Source: Halorubrum distributum JCM 10118 (GTDB lineage: Archaea > Halobacteriota > Halobacteria > Halobacteriales > Haloferacaceae). From it: a stretch of 64,000 nucleotides of DNA. A program made the position numbers and the translations under genes. Of the stretch, positions 51,889 through 59,909 are shown piece after piece. The DNA lies in the NCBI RefSeq assembly GCF_000337335.1, contig NZ_AOJN01000039.1:1-64000 (forward strand). The letters are read 5' to 3'. How positions within the stretch are numbered: position 1 is the first letter of the stretch; each line of letters starts with the position of its first letter. The notes beneath the pieces are model-generated. The model saw nothing but the letters and a program-made list of their open reading frames with translations, did no database searches and had not been told where the DNA came from.

Positions 51889-52602
51889 TCACGCGATCCG
51901 CAGGACCGCGGCCGCGAACATGGCCGCCGCGAGCGTCAGCGCCGGAGCGTCGGCGCGACGGAACGCGAGCCGCGGGAGCGTCGGGTTCCACGCGAAACAG
52001 CGGGCGACGAGCGCCGTCCCGAGGCGGTCAGCCCGAGAGAACGCCCGCGAGAGCCCGCCGACCGCGACGAGCCGCATCCGCTCGCGGCGGGAGCGTTCGG
52101 CGCCGAGACGCGCTCGGACCGCTTCGCGCGTCGCGACGAGGTCCCGTTTCAACAGGGGGAGGAACCGGAAGACGAGCGCGACGCCGACGCCGAGGAAGAC
52201 GCCCGGCCGTCCCGGAATCGTCCGCTGGAGGGCCGCGCGCGACTCGCGGACCGGGGTCGACCGCACGTACGCGGCCGCGACGACGAGCAGCAGCAGGACG
52301 CGGTAGCTCGCGAGTCCCGTCGTCGCGGCGCGCTCGACCCGAAACCACGGCGCGCCGAGCGTCGCGCCCGCGACGAGGGGGGCGAAGAGGAGGACGGGAA
52401 ACGCGACGCGGTAGCTCCACAGGTCCCGGGCGCCACCGTCGGCGGCGAGCAGGCAGCCGACGGCGACGAGCGTGAGAAGCGCGAGCCCCCGCGGCGTGGT
52501 GTACGCGTACGCGACGGCCGCGAACGCGACCTGGACGAGCAGCTTCGACCGCGGGTCGAGCCGGTGGGCGAGCGAGTCGCCGGGGACGAAGGAAAGCGTC
52601 AT
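51889..52602 (-). CDS. bioN: ECF transporter T component (BioN/CbiQ-type)
   Basis: Membrane coupling protein of 237 residues in the EcfT family: GDSLAHRLDPRSKL at the N-terminus, a cytoplasmic helical region VATREAVRARLGAERSRRERM carrying the AxR coupling motifs, and the final RADRLGTALVARCF with a second ARG-like motif. About five helices. It couples ATPase motion to the substrate protein. The gene's ATG overlaps the ATPase stop (ATGA), and BioY lies further upstream, so this is the biotin ECF transporter. Confidence 0.88.
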   Translation of the reverse strand: MTLSFVPGDSLAHRLDPRSKLLVQVAFAAVAYAYTTPRGLALLTLVAVGCLLAADGGARDLWSYRVAFPVLLFAPLVAGATLGAPWFRVERAATTGLASYRVLLLLVVAAAYVRSTPVRESRAALQRTIPGRPGVFLGVGVALVFRFLPLLKRDLVATREAVRARLGAERSRRERMRLVAVGGLSRAFSRADRLGTALVARCFAWNPTLPRLAFRRADAPALTLAAAMFAAAVLRIA

Positions 52603-53390
52603 CCGGCCGGATTTCGTAACTCGCCGCCCTCGGGAACCCGCACGTCCAGCCCGGGAAGGGACTCGACCGCCTCCTCGGGGGGCGCGTCGACCGCGACTCG
52701 CCCGTCCGCCAGCCCGACGATCCGGTCGGCGAGCGCGGCGACGTCGCGGAGATCGTGCGTGACGACGACGACGCTCGTCCCCTCGCGGTGAAGCGCCCGA
52801 AGCCGGTCGACGACCGACCGACGCGCGGGCTCGTCGAGGCCGGTGAACGGCTCGTCGAGGACGAGGTGATCCGGCTCCATCGCGAGCGCGCCCGCGATGG
52901 CGACGCGTTCCCGCTCGCCCCCGGACAGGGAGTCGACGCGCTCGCGCTCCCGGCCCGCCATGTTCACGGCCGCGAGCGCCTCGTCGACCCGCCGGTCGAT
53001 CTCCGTATGCGAGAGGCCGAGGTTCTCCGGGCCGAACGCGACGTCCGCGCCGACGGTGGCGGCGACCAGCTGGTCGCGCGGGTCCTGGAACACCATCCCG
53101 ACCGCCGAGCGCGCGGCGACGAGGTCCGCGTCGACCGGGGTCCCGTTCACCGCCACGGTCCCGGCGTCCGGCTCGACGAGGCCGTTGAACGTCCGCACGA
53201 GCGTCGTCTTCCCCGAGCCGTTCGCGCCCGCGGCGACGAGGAACTCGCCGTCGGGGACCCTGAGGGAGACGTCGTCGACCGCGACGGTAGCGGCGGTGCC
53301 GTCGGCGTCGTCGGAGTCGCCGTCCGCCCCGTTACCTCCCTCGCTCCCGGACCGACCGTACCGGCACGTGACGCCGTCGAGTTCGATCAC
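52599..53390 (-). CDS. bioM: ECF transporter ATPase (BioM/CbiO-type)
   Basis: ABC ATPase of 263 residues. Walker A GANGSGKTTLVR (about 62-73), VFQDPRDQLVA Q-loop, LSGGERERVAIAGAL signature, LVLDEPFTGLDEP Walker B and VVTHDLRD H-loop. The D-Q-L segment is characteristic of CbiO/EcfA. A short acidic insertion (SEGGNGADGDSDDADGT) sits near residue 15-30. Located between bioY and the T component gene; energises biotin uptake in the predicted ECF complex. Confidence 0.9.
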   Translation of the reverse strand: MIELDGVTCRYGRSGSEGGNGADGDSDDADGTAATVAVDDVSLRVPDGEFLVAAGANGSGKTTLVRTFNGLVEPDAGTVAVNGTPVDADLVAARSAVGMVFQDPRDQLVAATVGADVAFGPENLGLSHTEIDRRVDEALAAVNMAGRERERVDSLSGGERERVAIAGALAMEPDHLVLDEPFTGLDEPARRSVVDRLRALHREGTSVVVVTHDLRDVAALADRIVGLADGRVAVDAPPEEAVESLPGLDVRVPEGGELRNPAG

Positions 53391-53420
53391 GGTTGCGCCT
53401 CGCGTGCGCTCACGAGCGGC

Positions 53421-54002
53421 TCACGTCGCGGCGATCGCGTCGGACCTGACGACGCCGACCGCGGCGGCGATCTTCAGCGCCTCGGCCGGGAGGAACGCGA
53501 CGGCGCCGACCGTGACCGCCTCGACCGGGCCGAGCGAGAGGACGAGCGCGAGGCCGGCCACGCCGAACCCGTAGATGACGACGGTGCCGAGGACCATCGC
53601 CCCGACGAGCGTCGGGAGGCCGACGCCGTCGAGGTCGCGGAGCGTCGCGCCCCGGTGGACGACCGCGCCGACGACCGCCGCGGCGACCGGGTACGACCAG
53701 AGGTAGCCGGCCGACTGGCCGACGAGGGCCCCCACGCCGGCCGACCCGCCCTCGAAGACGGGCGCGCCGAGCGCGCCGGCCGCGAGGTAGAGGACCAGCG
53801 ACGCGCCGCCCCACACCGGACCGAGGAAGATCCCCGCGAGGAAGACGCCGAGCACCTGGAGGGTCACGTCCACGGGCGAGACCGGGTTCGGGAACGTGAC
53901 GTACGCGAACGCCCCGACGAGCGCCGCGAACAGCGCGGCGCGCGCGAGGTTCGTCGCCGCCTCGTCGCCGACGAGGTCGACGGACTCCGTGTTGGTTGCC
54001 AT
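53421..54002 (-). CDS. bioY: Biotin-specific S component BioY
   Basis: Membrane protein of 193 residues, ATG at 54002. Six helices and BioY family motifs: PNPVSPVDVTLQVLGVFLAG (substrate loop), GPVWGGASLVLYLAAGALGAPVF, and QSAGYLWSYPVAAAVVGAV. It binds biotin and joins the ATPase and T component encoded downstream. A BirA-like palindrome lies 13-44 bp upstream of the start codon. The longer frame upstream to 54263 is not homologous and covers the operator. Confidence 0.92.
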   Translation of the reverse strand: MATNTESVDLVGDEAATNLARAALFAALVGAFAYVTFPNPVSPVDVTLQVLGVFLAGIFLGPVWGGASLVLYLAAGALGAPVFEGGSAGVGALVGQSAGYLWSYPVAAAVVGAVVHRGATLRDLDGVGLPTLVGAMVLGTVVIYGFGVAGLALVLSLGPVEAVTVGAVAFLPAEALKIAAAVGVVRSDAIAAT

Positions 54003-54014
54003 ACCCGAACGGAT

Positions 54015-54046
54015 TCGTAAACCCACTTCAACGTAGCGGTTTACGA
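54015..54046 (-). promoter_or_regulatory. BirA-like biotin operator upstream of bioY
   Basis: TCGTAAACC (54015-54023) and GGTTTACGA (54038-54046) form perfect 9-bp arms around a 14-bp spacer. It resembles the BirA operator family (TTGTAAACC-type arms with 14-16 bp spacer). It lies just before the bioY ATG, where binding would block transcription. BirA regulons are predicted in some archaea; a biotin-responsive BirA homologue elsewhere in the genome is implied. Confidence 0.75.
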
Positions 54047-54147
54047 GCTGGGACGCCCCGGTCGAATCCGAGTTCGAGCACCGAGAGAGCTCCTCGATAA
54101 TCCTCGGATAATAACGTTCATGCCCGCCCGGCGTCCACGACGCGAGT

Positions 54148-54363
54148 ATGCCAAAGATAAGCGTCGAGATCCCGGCGGAACTGCTCGCCGACCTCGACGA
54201 GCACGTCGGCGACGACGGGAAGTTCGTGAACCGCAGCGACGCGGTGCGCGCGTCGATCCGCAAGAACCTCGACCTGCTCGACGAGATCGACGCCCGCCAC
54301 GACCGGCTTGACGACGACGCCCCGTCGACCGCGGCCGGGTCGGCGGAGGAGACCGATGAGTAG
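54148..54363 (+). CDS. Ribbon-helix-helix (CopG-like) regulator
   Basis: Protein of 71 residues. ISVEIPAELLADLDEHV forms the beta strand and first helix; FVNRSDAVRASIRKNLDLLDE the second helix. A short acidic tail follows. The start ATG at 54148 is preceded by an AT-rich GGATAATAACG 30-45 nt upstream. Its stop overlaps the start of the queuosine-precursor transporter gene by 8 bp, so it may be the local regulator of that transporter. Confidence 0.78.
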   Translation: MPKISVEIPAELLADLDEHVGDDGKFVNRSDAVRASIRKNLDLLDEIDARHDRLDDDAPSTAAGSAEETDE

Positions 54364-55075
54364 CCGGACCGCCGGCGGTCAGGACGGTCCCTTCCGGGCC
54401 GACCCGCTGGACCGGTCGGCGGTCGCGGCGGTGGCGCTGATCACGCTGTTCACGGTCGCGCTCGCGACCGCGCAGCTCACCGCCGTGAAGGTGCTCGCGC
54501 TGCCGCTCCCGTTCGCGCTGCCGGTCGTCGGTCCGGAGATCCTGCTGCCCGGCGCCGCGCTCGCGTACGCGCTCACGTTCCTCGCGTCGGACTGCTACGC
54601 GGAGCTGTACGGCCGACGGGCGACGCAGGTGGTCGTCAACGTCGCGTTCCTCGCGAACTTCCTCGTGCTGGCGCTCGTGTGGTCGACGCTGGCGGCGCCC
54701 GGGGTCGATCCCGAGGTGTCGGCCGCCTTCCAGACCGCGCTCGGGCCGACGGGGAACATCGTCGCCGGCAGCCTGCTGGCGTACGTCGTCAGTCAGAACT
54801 GGGACGTGTTCGTCTTCCACGCGATCCGGGACCGGACCGGGGAGCGCATGCTGTGGCTCCGCAACCTCGCGTCGACGGCGACGAGCCAGGCGCTCGACAC
54901 CGTCATCTTCGTCGGCGTCGCCTTCTACGCCGCGCCGACTCTGTTCGGCGTCGGGATCGCGTTCGAACCGCCGGCGCTGCTCGCGCTCGGGCTGGGCCAG
55001 TACCTGCTGAAGCTCGCGATCGCCGTCCTCGACACGCCGGTCGTCTACCTGATCGTCGGCGCCGTCCGGAACTGA
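54356..55075 (+). CDS. Queuosine-precursor transporter family (YhhQ/DUF165-like)
   Basis: Integral membrane protein of 239 residues with about six helices. Family blocks: AQLTAVKVLALPLPFALPVVG, SDCYAELYGRRATQVVVN, AYVVSQNWDVFVFHAIRDRTG, WLRNLASTATSQALDTVIFV and LDTPVVYLIV. YhhQ-type proteins import preQ0/preQ1-like bases used for queuosine in bacteria and archaeosine in archaea. ATG at 54356 overlaps the RHH gene end. A PTPS/QueD homologue is encoded elsewhere in this window (32578). Confidence 0.85.
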   Translation: MSSRTAGGQDGPFRADPLDRSAVAAVALITLFTVALATAQLTAVKVLALPLPFALPVVGPEILLPGAALAYALTFLASDCYAELYGRRATQVVVNVAFLANFLVLALVWSTLAAPGVDPEVSAAFQTALGPTGNIVAGSLLAYVVSQNWDVFVFHAIRDRTGERMLWLRNLASTATSQALDTVIFVGVAFYAAPTLFGVGIAFEPPALLALGLGQYLLKLAIAVLDTPVVYLIVGAVRN

Positions 55076-55135
55076 CCGAACGGGAACCGACCGGACCGGG
55101 GGCGTTCGTTCTCGGTCGCGCCGTTTTCTCTCGCC

Positions 55136-56155
55136 TCACGCGACCGACAGCGCCCGCGCCGCCCGGTCGGGGAGGTCGGCCGGGACCTGCTCGAAGGAGT
55201 CGCCCGCGTCGCGGGTGACGAAGAGCCCGCGGTTCGAGAGCGCCCAGATCTCTCCTGGGGCGCGGCCGGACGCCAACACGGCCCGATAGGTGCCTTCCCC
55301 CGTCGGGAATCCGCGCTCGTCGAGCCGATCGAATCCTTCGTCGCGGCGGTAGCGGTACAGGTACGCCTCGCCGCGGCGGTGGGCGGCCGTCGCGCTCTCC
55401 GCCGCGCTGATCAGGGCGGTGTCGGGGTCGCCGGGGTCGACCGCGAGCCCCCAGACGTAGCCGTGATCGAGGCCGGCGTCGCGGACGCGCCACGAGTCGC
55501 CGCGGTCGCCGCTCTCGGCGAAGCCGTCGCCGGCGGCGGCGTAGACGCGGTCTGGCGCGTCGGGGTGGGTCGCCATCGCGTGGGTGTCCCGGCGCGACCC
55601 CGGCGGGCGGTCGGTCCACCTCTCGCCGCCGTCGGCCGTCACGGCGAGCGCGCCCGCCTCGATGCCCACGAGCCACCGCTCCGGGTCGGCCGGGCAGGGC
55701 TCGATCCACCGGACGTGGTGGGTGTCGGGCCGCGGCGGGAACGACCACTCCGCGGCGGAGGGGAGGTCGGTCAGCCCGTCGACGCGCTCGGCCGTCTCGC
55801 CCCCGTCGACGGAGCGGTACGCCCGCGAGGGCTCCGTGCCGATCCAGACGACGTCGGGGTCGTGCGGGCTCGTCGCGACCGCGGTCACCGCGTCCGGGCC
55901 GGACCCGTCGGGGCCGAGCGTCGAGGCCGTCACGCAAGCGAACCGGCTCCCGCCGTCGACGGAGCGGAACAGGCCCGCGCCGAACGTCCCCGCGAGGACG
56001 CGCGGCGGGTCGGTCGCGCCGTCCGCGTCTTCGCGGACTTCGCCGTGCGCGACCGAGAGGCACTCGACGCGCTGGCCGGAGAGGCGCGTCTCGACCGCGC
56101 CGGTCGCGGGGTCGACGACTCGGAGTCCGTCGTCGTAGGCCGCGTAGATGCGCAT
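55136..56155 (-). CDS. BNR/Asp-box beta-propeller protein
   Basis: Protein of 339 residues, ATG at 56155. Several Asp-box or sialidase-type BNR turns recur: SVDGGSRF, SVDGGETAE, TADGGERW, SGDRGDSWRV, TRDAGDSFEQ, each about 45-60 residues apart, indicating a beta-propeller like plant/photosystem-assembly YCF48 or WD40-like exo-glycosidase folds. No signal peptide, no catalytic residues identifiable. It is a WD40/YVTN/BNR-repeat protein of unknown function; convergent with the queuosine transporter gene. Confidence 0.82.
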   Translation of the reverse strand: MRIYAAYDDGLRVVDPATGAVETRLSGQRVECLSVAHGEVREDADGATDPPRVLAGTFGAGLFRSVDGGSRFACVTASTLGPDGSGPDAVTAVATSPHDPDVVWIGTEPSRAYRSVDGGETAERVDGLTDLPSAAEWSFPPRPDTHHVRWIEPCPADPERWLVGIEAGALAVTADGGERWTDRPPGSRRDTHAMATHPDAPDRVYAAAGDGFAESGDRGDSWRVRDAGLDHGYVWGLAVDPGDPDTALISAAESATAAHRRGEAYLYRYRRDEGFDRLDERGFPTGEGTYRAVLASGRAPGEIWALSNRGLFVTRDAGDSFEQVPADLPDRAARALSVA

Positions 56156-56298
56156 GCGTCGAGGTTCGGTCAGGAGGCTCAAAAGGGTACGCCGGGCGTG
56201 CGGGGGCGAGGCGTCGGCGCGTCGGGCCCGGCGCGCGCGCGATTCGGGGTTCCACGAGCGCAAGAGACTTACCGCCCGCTCCCGTGTGAACTGTACGC

Positions 56299-57030
56299 AT
56301 GGATCTTCGCGTTCAGGGGGACGTTCCCCCCGACCCGTTTCTCGGCGCCGCGGACCTCTTCGAGACCGAGCGCTCCGTGGAGGCGCCGGTCCGCGTCGTG
56401 GTCCGCGAGGACCCGGACGAGCGGACCTGGGCCGGCCACTACGACGACCACCACGTCCTGAACGTCTCGCGGCGGGCCGCCACGAGCGCGATGGCGCGCG
56501 AGCTGGCGATCCACGAGCTCGCGCACATGGCGCGGTACGAGGAGGGCCACCCCTCGCACCTCCAGTCGACCGAAGAGGCGCTGTACCTCGGCCTCTCCGG
56601 CGAGAAGGTCGAGCGCCGGAAGCTCGCGCACTGTTACCAGATCGCGAACCACATGAAGGACATCTACGCCGACGACATCACGCTCTCGGTGGCGCCCGCG
56701 GACAAGCTCCTCGGCTTCCTCGAATCGACGCTGGCGACTGCGGTCGCGGACCGACCCGACGTGTCGCGCACCGGCTCGCCGCCGGTGACGGCCGGCGCCG
56801 ACCCCGAGATCACGGCCGTCAACGCCGCGTTCGCGCTCGCCCTCGTCGAGCGGCACGACATCGCCGGCCCCGACCACCGCATCTACGACCTCGCGCGCGC
56901 GGCCGGCAGCGACACCGACGCCGTCGACGTCGACGCGTTCAAAGAGCGGTTCCTCGACCTCGGCCACGACCCCTCGGAGAGCGACTACCGGAAGGCGCTC
57001 GTCGCGGCCGCCCGCGCCTACGCCGTTTAA
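56299..57030 (+). CDS. DUF5781 family protein with HELAH motif
   Basis: Protein of 243 residues, ATG at 56299. ELAIHELAHMARYEEGHPSH (about 74-93) contains HExxH (HELAH) and a downstream Glu/His, as in zinc metallopeptidases; the family (DUF5781 by memory) is haloarchaeal and uncharacterised. The rest is helical: AHCYQIANHMKDIYADDI and ITAVNAAFALALVERHDI. It may be a membrane-less peptidase or a degenerate one. Divergent from the BNR gene. Repeat copy 5 follows after 90 bp. Confidence 0.82.
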   Translation: MDLRVQGDVPPDPFLGAADLFETERSVEAPVRVVVREDPDERTWAGHYDDHHVLNVSRRAATSAMARELAIHELAHMARYEEGHPSHLQSTEEALYLGLSGEKVERRKLAHCYQIANHMKDIYADDITLSVAPADKLLGFLESTLATAVADRPDVSRTGSPPVTAGADPEITAVNAAFALALVERHDIAGPDHRIYDLARAAGSDTDAVDVDAFKERFLDLGHDPSESDYRKALVAAARAYAV

Positions 57031-57123
57031 AAAACGGAACGCGGCACACGGACGGCCGAGTCGCGGACGACGCCTTTTCGGGACGGGACCGACCGCGGCG
57101 GTTACTTATAACTGAACGCTGTG

Positions 57124-57427
57124 CGGTGGCGCGTGCCTGCGAGCGGCCGACAGGCCGCGAGCCAGCACGCGTGAGGGAGTCAGTCGCCGGAGCGAAGCGG
57201 AGGCGACTGACGAGGCTGGGGAGGTGTGAGGTGCCGTGCGGTCGCGGTCGGGCGGGACTCAAAGGGGCAGCCGCGAGGCGTTCGTCGTCGATCCGTTATC
57301 AGCCATTTATAAGCGAACTGCTGGAATTTCGTCGGTGTCCTTCAGCTCCCGGCTGTCAACTACTTATAAATAAACGGCTGGAACTTCGCCCGCGTTTGCC
57401 ACTGAAACGCCGGCAGCCGTTTATAAA
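57124..57427 (+). repeat. Structured repeat element, copy 5 (P3 truncated)
   Basis: P1: 57129-57136 with 57165-57172 (one G.U), inner stem 57143-57148 with 57153-57158. P2: 57179-57188 with 57202-57211, the same 10-bp sequence as copy 4. The P3 5' arm is present (AAAG 57261-57264, then CAGCCGCGAGGCG), but the whole P3 loop and 3' arm are missing; a TTCGTCGTCGATC tail joins directly. Three tail-like units follow, ending in TTATAA near 57307, 57363 and 57420. This copy lies between two convergent genes. 57428-57465 is unremarkable. Confidence 0.82.
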
Positions 57428-57465
57428 CAACCGCTCCGCTCTCCGAACCCCTCGTACTCCCCGTC

Positions 57466-58890
57466 CTATTCCGCGTCGCTCTGCGCGGGTTCGCCGTCGC
57501 CGTCCGCCTCGACCGTCTCGCCCTCGTCGGTCGAGTCGGCCGCCTCGACCGGGGCGCTCGACCCCTTTGCCCGCGCGTCGCCGTCGAGGACGGTGACGCG
57601 CGCGGACATGATCCGGGTGTTGTCGACGCGCTCGATGCGGATCCGGATCTCGTCGAACTCGATCTCCTCGCCCTCCTCGACGAGGCGCCCGGCGCGGTTG
57701 AAGACGAAGCCGGCGAGCGTCTCGAACTCCTCGCCCTCGGGGAGGTCGATCCCGAGGATCTCGTTGACCTCGTCGATGTTCACCTCGCCCTGAACGACCG
57801 CGACGTTGTCGTCGACGAACTCCACCGGCGCCTCCTCGTCGCCCTCCAGAATTTCGCCGACGATCTCCTCGACCATGTCTTCGAGGGTGATGATCCCCTC
57901 CGTGGTCCCGAACTCGTCGATGACCGTGACCATCTGGAGGCGGTTGTCCTGCATCTCGGCGAGCAGCTCGTCGGCGTTCTTCGACTCGGGGACGTGGAGC
58001 GTGGGCTTGACGACGCGCTCTAAGGAGGGCGTCCCCTCGGAGTAGCGCAGCTCGCGGACGAGGTCGCGCACGGTGACCACGCCGATGATGTTGTCGAGGT
58101 TCCCCTCGTAGACGGGGACGCGCTCGTGGTCGGCCTGGATACACGTCTCGATCGCCTCCTCGACTGAGTCTTCCTTCGCCACCGCGGTGACGTCGAGCCG
58201 CGGCGTCATCACCTCCTTGGCGATGGTGTTGTTGAAGCGGAAGATGCGGTCGAGCATCTCCCGCTCCTCCTCCTCGATGACGCCCTCGCGCTCGCCGGTC
58301 TCGATGATGTCCTGGATCTCGTCGCGGGTGACGTACGTCGACTCGATGGCCGCCGAGCCGCCGATGATGCTGTTGACCCCCTTGACGATGTAGTCGAAGA
58401 GGACGACGAGCGGGTACAGCGCGTACTCGGAGGCCTTCAGCGGCCGGGCAATCCGGAGCGCCCACGACTCGGTGTTCTCGACGGCGTACGACTTGGGCGC
58501 GCTCTCGCCGAAGATCAGCACGAGCGTCGTGATCCCGAACGTCGTCGCCAGCACCGACTGGCCGCGGGAGAGGTAGATCCCGAACAGCGCGGTGGCGATG
58601 GAGGTCATCGCCACGTTGACGATGTTGTTGCCGACGAGGATCGTCACCAGCAGCCGGTGGGGGTTCTGTTTCATCTCGCGGATCGTCTCCGCCCCGGTCA
58701 CCCCCTCGTCGACGAGGCTGTCGATGCGGTGTTGCGGGAGCGAGAACATCGCGATCTCGGACGAGGAGAAGAACGCCGAGAGCCCGACCAACACGAGGAT
58801 CGCGACGGCCCCGAGGACGGTCACGACGCTATCGCCCGGCATCGGTATCTGGAGGAGGTCGACCACCGGCGCGCTAGACGACAAGCCCAT
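57466..58890 (-). CDS. CNNM/CorC family membrane protein (hemolysin-like)
   Basis: Protein of 474 residues. N-terminal DUF21 membrane domain (about 25-200; four helices including SAFFSSSEIAMFSLP and ILVGNNIVNVAMTSIATALF), then a CBS pair (about 220-345, with DVTAVAKEDSVEEAIETC and KNADELLAEMQDNRLQMVTV), then a CorC_HlyC domain (about 360-445, GEEFETLAGFVFNRAGRL). Such proteins export or regulate Mg2+ or Co2+. An acidic tail follows. ATG 58890. Confidence 0.9.
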   Translation of the reverse strand: MGLSSSAPVVDLLQIPMPGDSVVTVLGAVAILVLVGLSAFFSSSEIAMFSLPQHRIDSLVDEGVTGAETIREMKQNPHRLLVTILVGNNIVNVAMTSIATALFGIYLSRGQSVLATTFGITTLVLIFGESAPKSYAVENTESWALRIARPLKASEYALYPLVVLFDYIVKGVNSIIGGSAAIESTYVTRDEIQDIIETGEREGVIEEEEREMLDRIFRFNNTIAKEVMTPRLDVTAVAKEDSVEEAIETCIQADHERVPVYEGNLDNIIGVVTVRDLVRELRYSEGTPSLERVVKPTLHVPESKNADELLAEMQDNRLQMVTVIDEFGTTEGIITLEDMVEEIVGEILEGDEEAPVEFVDDNVAVVQGEVNIDEVNEILGIDLPEGEEFETLAGFVFNRAGRLVEEGEEIEFDEIRIRIERVDNTRIMSARVTVLDGDARAKGSSAPVEAADSTDEGETVEADGDGEPAQSDAE

Positions 58891-59054
58891 ATTCGTTTGT
58901 CATCCGTCGCCCCGCGATTAAAGCGTTCCCTTCGGCTACCCCCGACGCGGTCCGACCGCCGCCGAGGCCTCCGCCTCGTCGGTCGCGGAGATCAACCGCC
59001 CCCGAGGGTGCCGCTGCCGACACGATTACCCGTCTCGCGGGCGAATCACGCGGC

Positions 59055-59315
59055 ATGAGCGATCCACAGATCACCCTGTACCGGCTCCAGGCGTGTCCGT
59101 TCTGCGAGCGCGTGGTCCGGACGCTGAACGAGCTCGGGCTCGAGTACCGCTCCCGGTACGTCGAGCCGATGCACTCCGAGCGCAACGTCGTCAAGCGCGT
59201 CTCCGGCGCCCGGAGCGTCCCGGCGATCGTCGACCGCGAGACCGGCGTCACCATGTCCGAGAGCGCGAACATCGTCGAGTACCTGAAGGGGACCTACGGC
59301 GAGGGAGGTGCCTGA
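59055..59315 (+). CDS. Glutaredoxin-like / GST N-terminal domain protein
   Basis: Thioredoxin-fold protein of 86 residues. CPFC in RLQACPFCERVVRTLNELG is a dithiol active site (about 15-18), VPAIVDRETGVTMSESANIVEYL carries the cis-Pro and glutathione-S-transferase N-domain GSH-site-like sequence. Since haloarchaea use gamma-glutamylcysteine rather than glutathione, it probably reduces disulfides of that thiol or proteins. The next gene begins 1 bp after its stop, with a Shine-Dalgarno-like GGAGGTG at 59304-59310 inside its end. Confidence 0.85.
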   Translation: MSDPQITLYRLQACPFCERVVRTLNELGLEYRSRYVEPMHSERNVVKRVSGARSVPAIVDRETGVTMSESANIVEYLKGTYGEGGA

Positions 59316-59316
59316 G

Positions 59317-59826
59317 ATGGTCGACTTCGACGTCGTCTCCCTGCCCGAGACGGACCACGTCGCCGAGGGCGACACGGCGCCCGACTTCACCCGCCCGCTC
59401 GTGAACGGCGAGTACTGGGAGGACCGCGCGCTCGACGACGTCGTCGACGGCCCGACGCTGCTCCTGTTCCACCCGATGGACGGGACGTTCCAGGGCACCT
59501 ACCTCTACAACACGGTCGACGACCACGGGTGGAGCGACGACCTCGACGTCCTCGGCGTCTCCATCTCGACGCCGTACGCCCACAAGCGCCTGCTCGCCGA
59601 GCGCGGCGACGGCGTCCGGATCTTCTCCGACCCGGGCGCGGCCGTGGTCGAGGAGTACGGCCTCGCGCACGAGATCGACGGGATGACGGGGATCACGGAG
59701 AGCCGCCCCGCCGTCTTCCTCCTCGATTCCGACCGCACCGTCGAGTACGCGTGGGTCGCGAGCGAACACCCCGAGTTCCCCGACGCCGAGGCGATCGGCG
59801 ACGCGGTCGCCGACCTCGTCGACTGA
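59317..59826 (+). CDS. Peroxiredoxin-fold protein lacking cysteines
   Basis: Thioredoxin/AhpC-TSA fold protein of 169 residues. VAEGDTAPDFTRPLVNGEYW and LLLFHPMDGTFQGTYLYNTV match peroxiredoxin blocks, but the PxxxTxxC peroxidatic Cys position is absent and the protein has no Cys at all. GVSISTPYAHKRLLAE and VEEYGLAHEIDGMTGI follow, and RPAVFLLDSDRTVEYAWV is the late beta strand. It lies directly after the CPFC glutaredoxin gene. ATG 59317 is chosen over GTG 59308 because GGAGGTG sits at -7. Confidence 0.82.
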   Translation: MVDFDVVSLPETDHVAEGDTAPDFTRPLVNGEYWEDRALDDVVDGPTLLLFHPMDGTFQGTYLYNTVDDHGWSDDLDVLGVSISTPYAHKRLLAERGDGVRIFSDPGAAVVEEYGLAHEIDGMTGITESRPAVFLLDSDRTVEYAWVASEHPEFPDAEAIGDAVADLVD

Positions 59827-59909
59827 TCGGGAAATCGATTCCCTCTCGATCGATTCCGGGATCGCACACACTCGTCACCCTTTTTCAACTCGCCGCCGAA
59901 CTACCGCGC

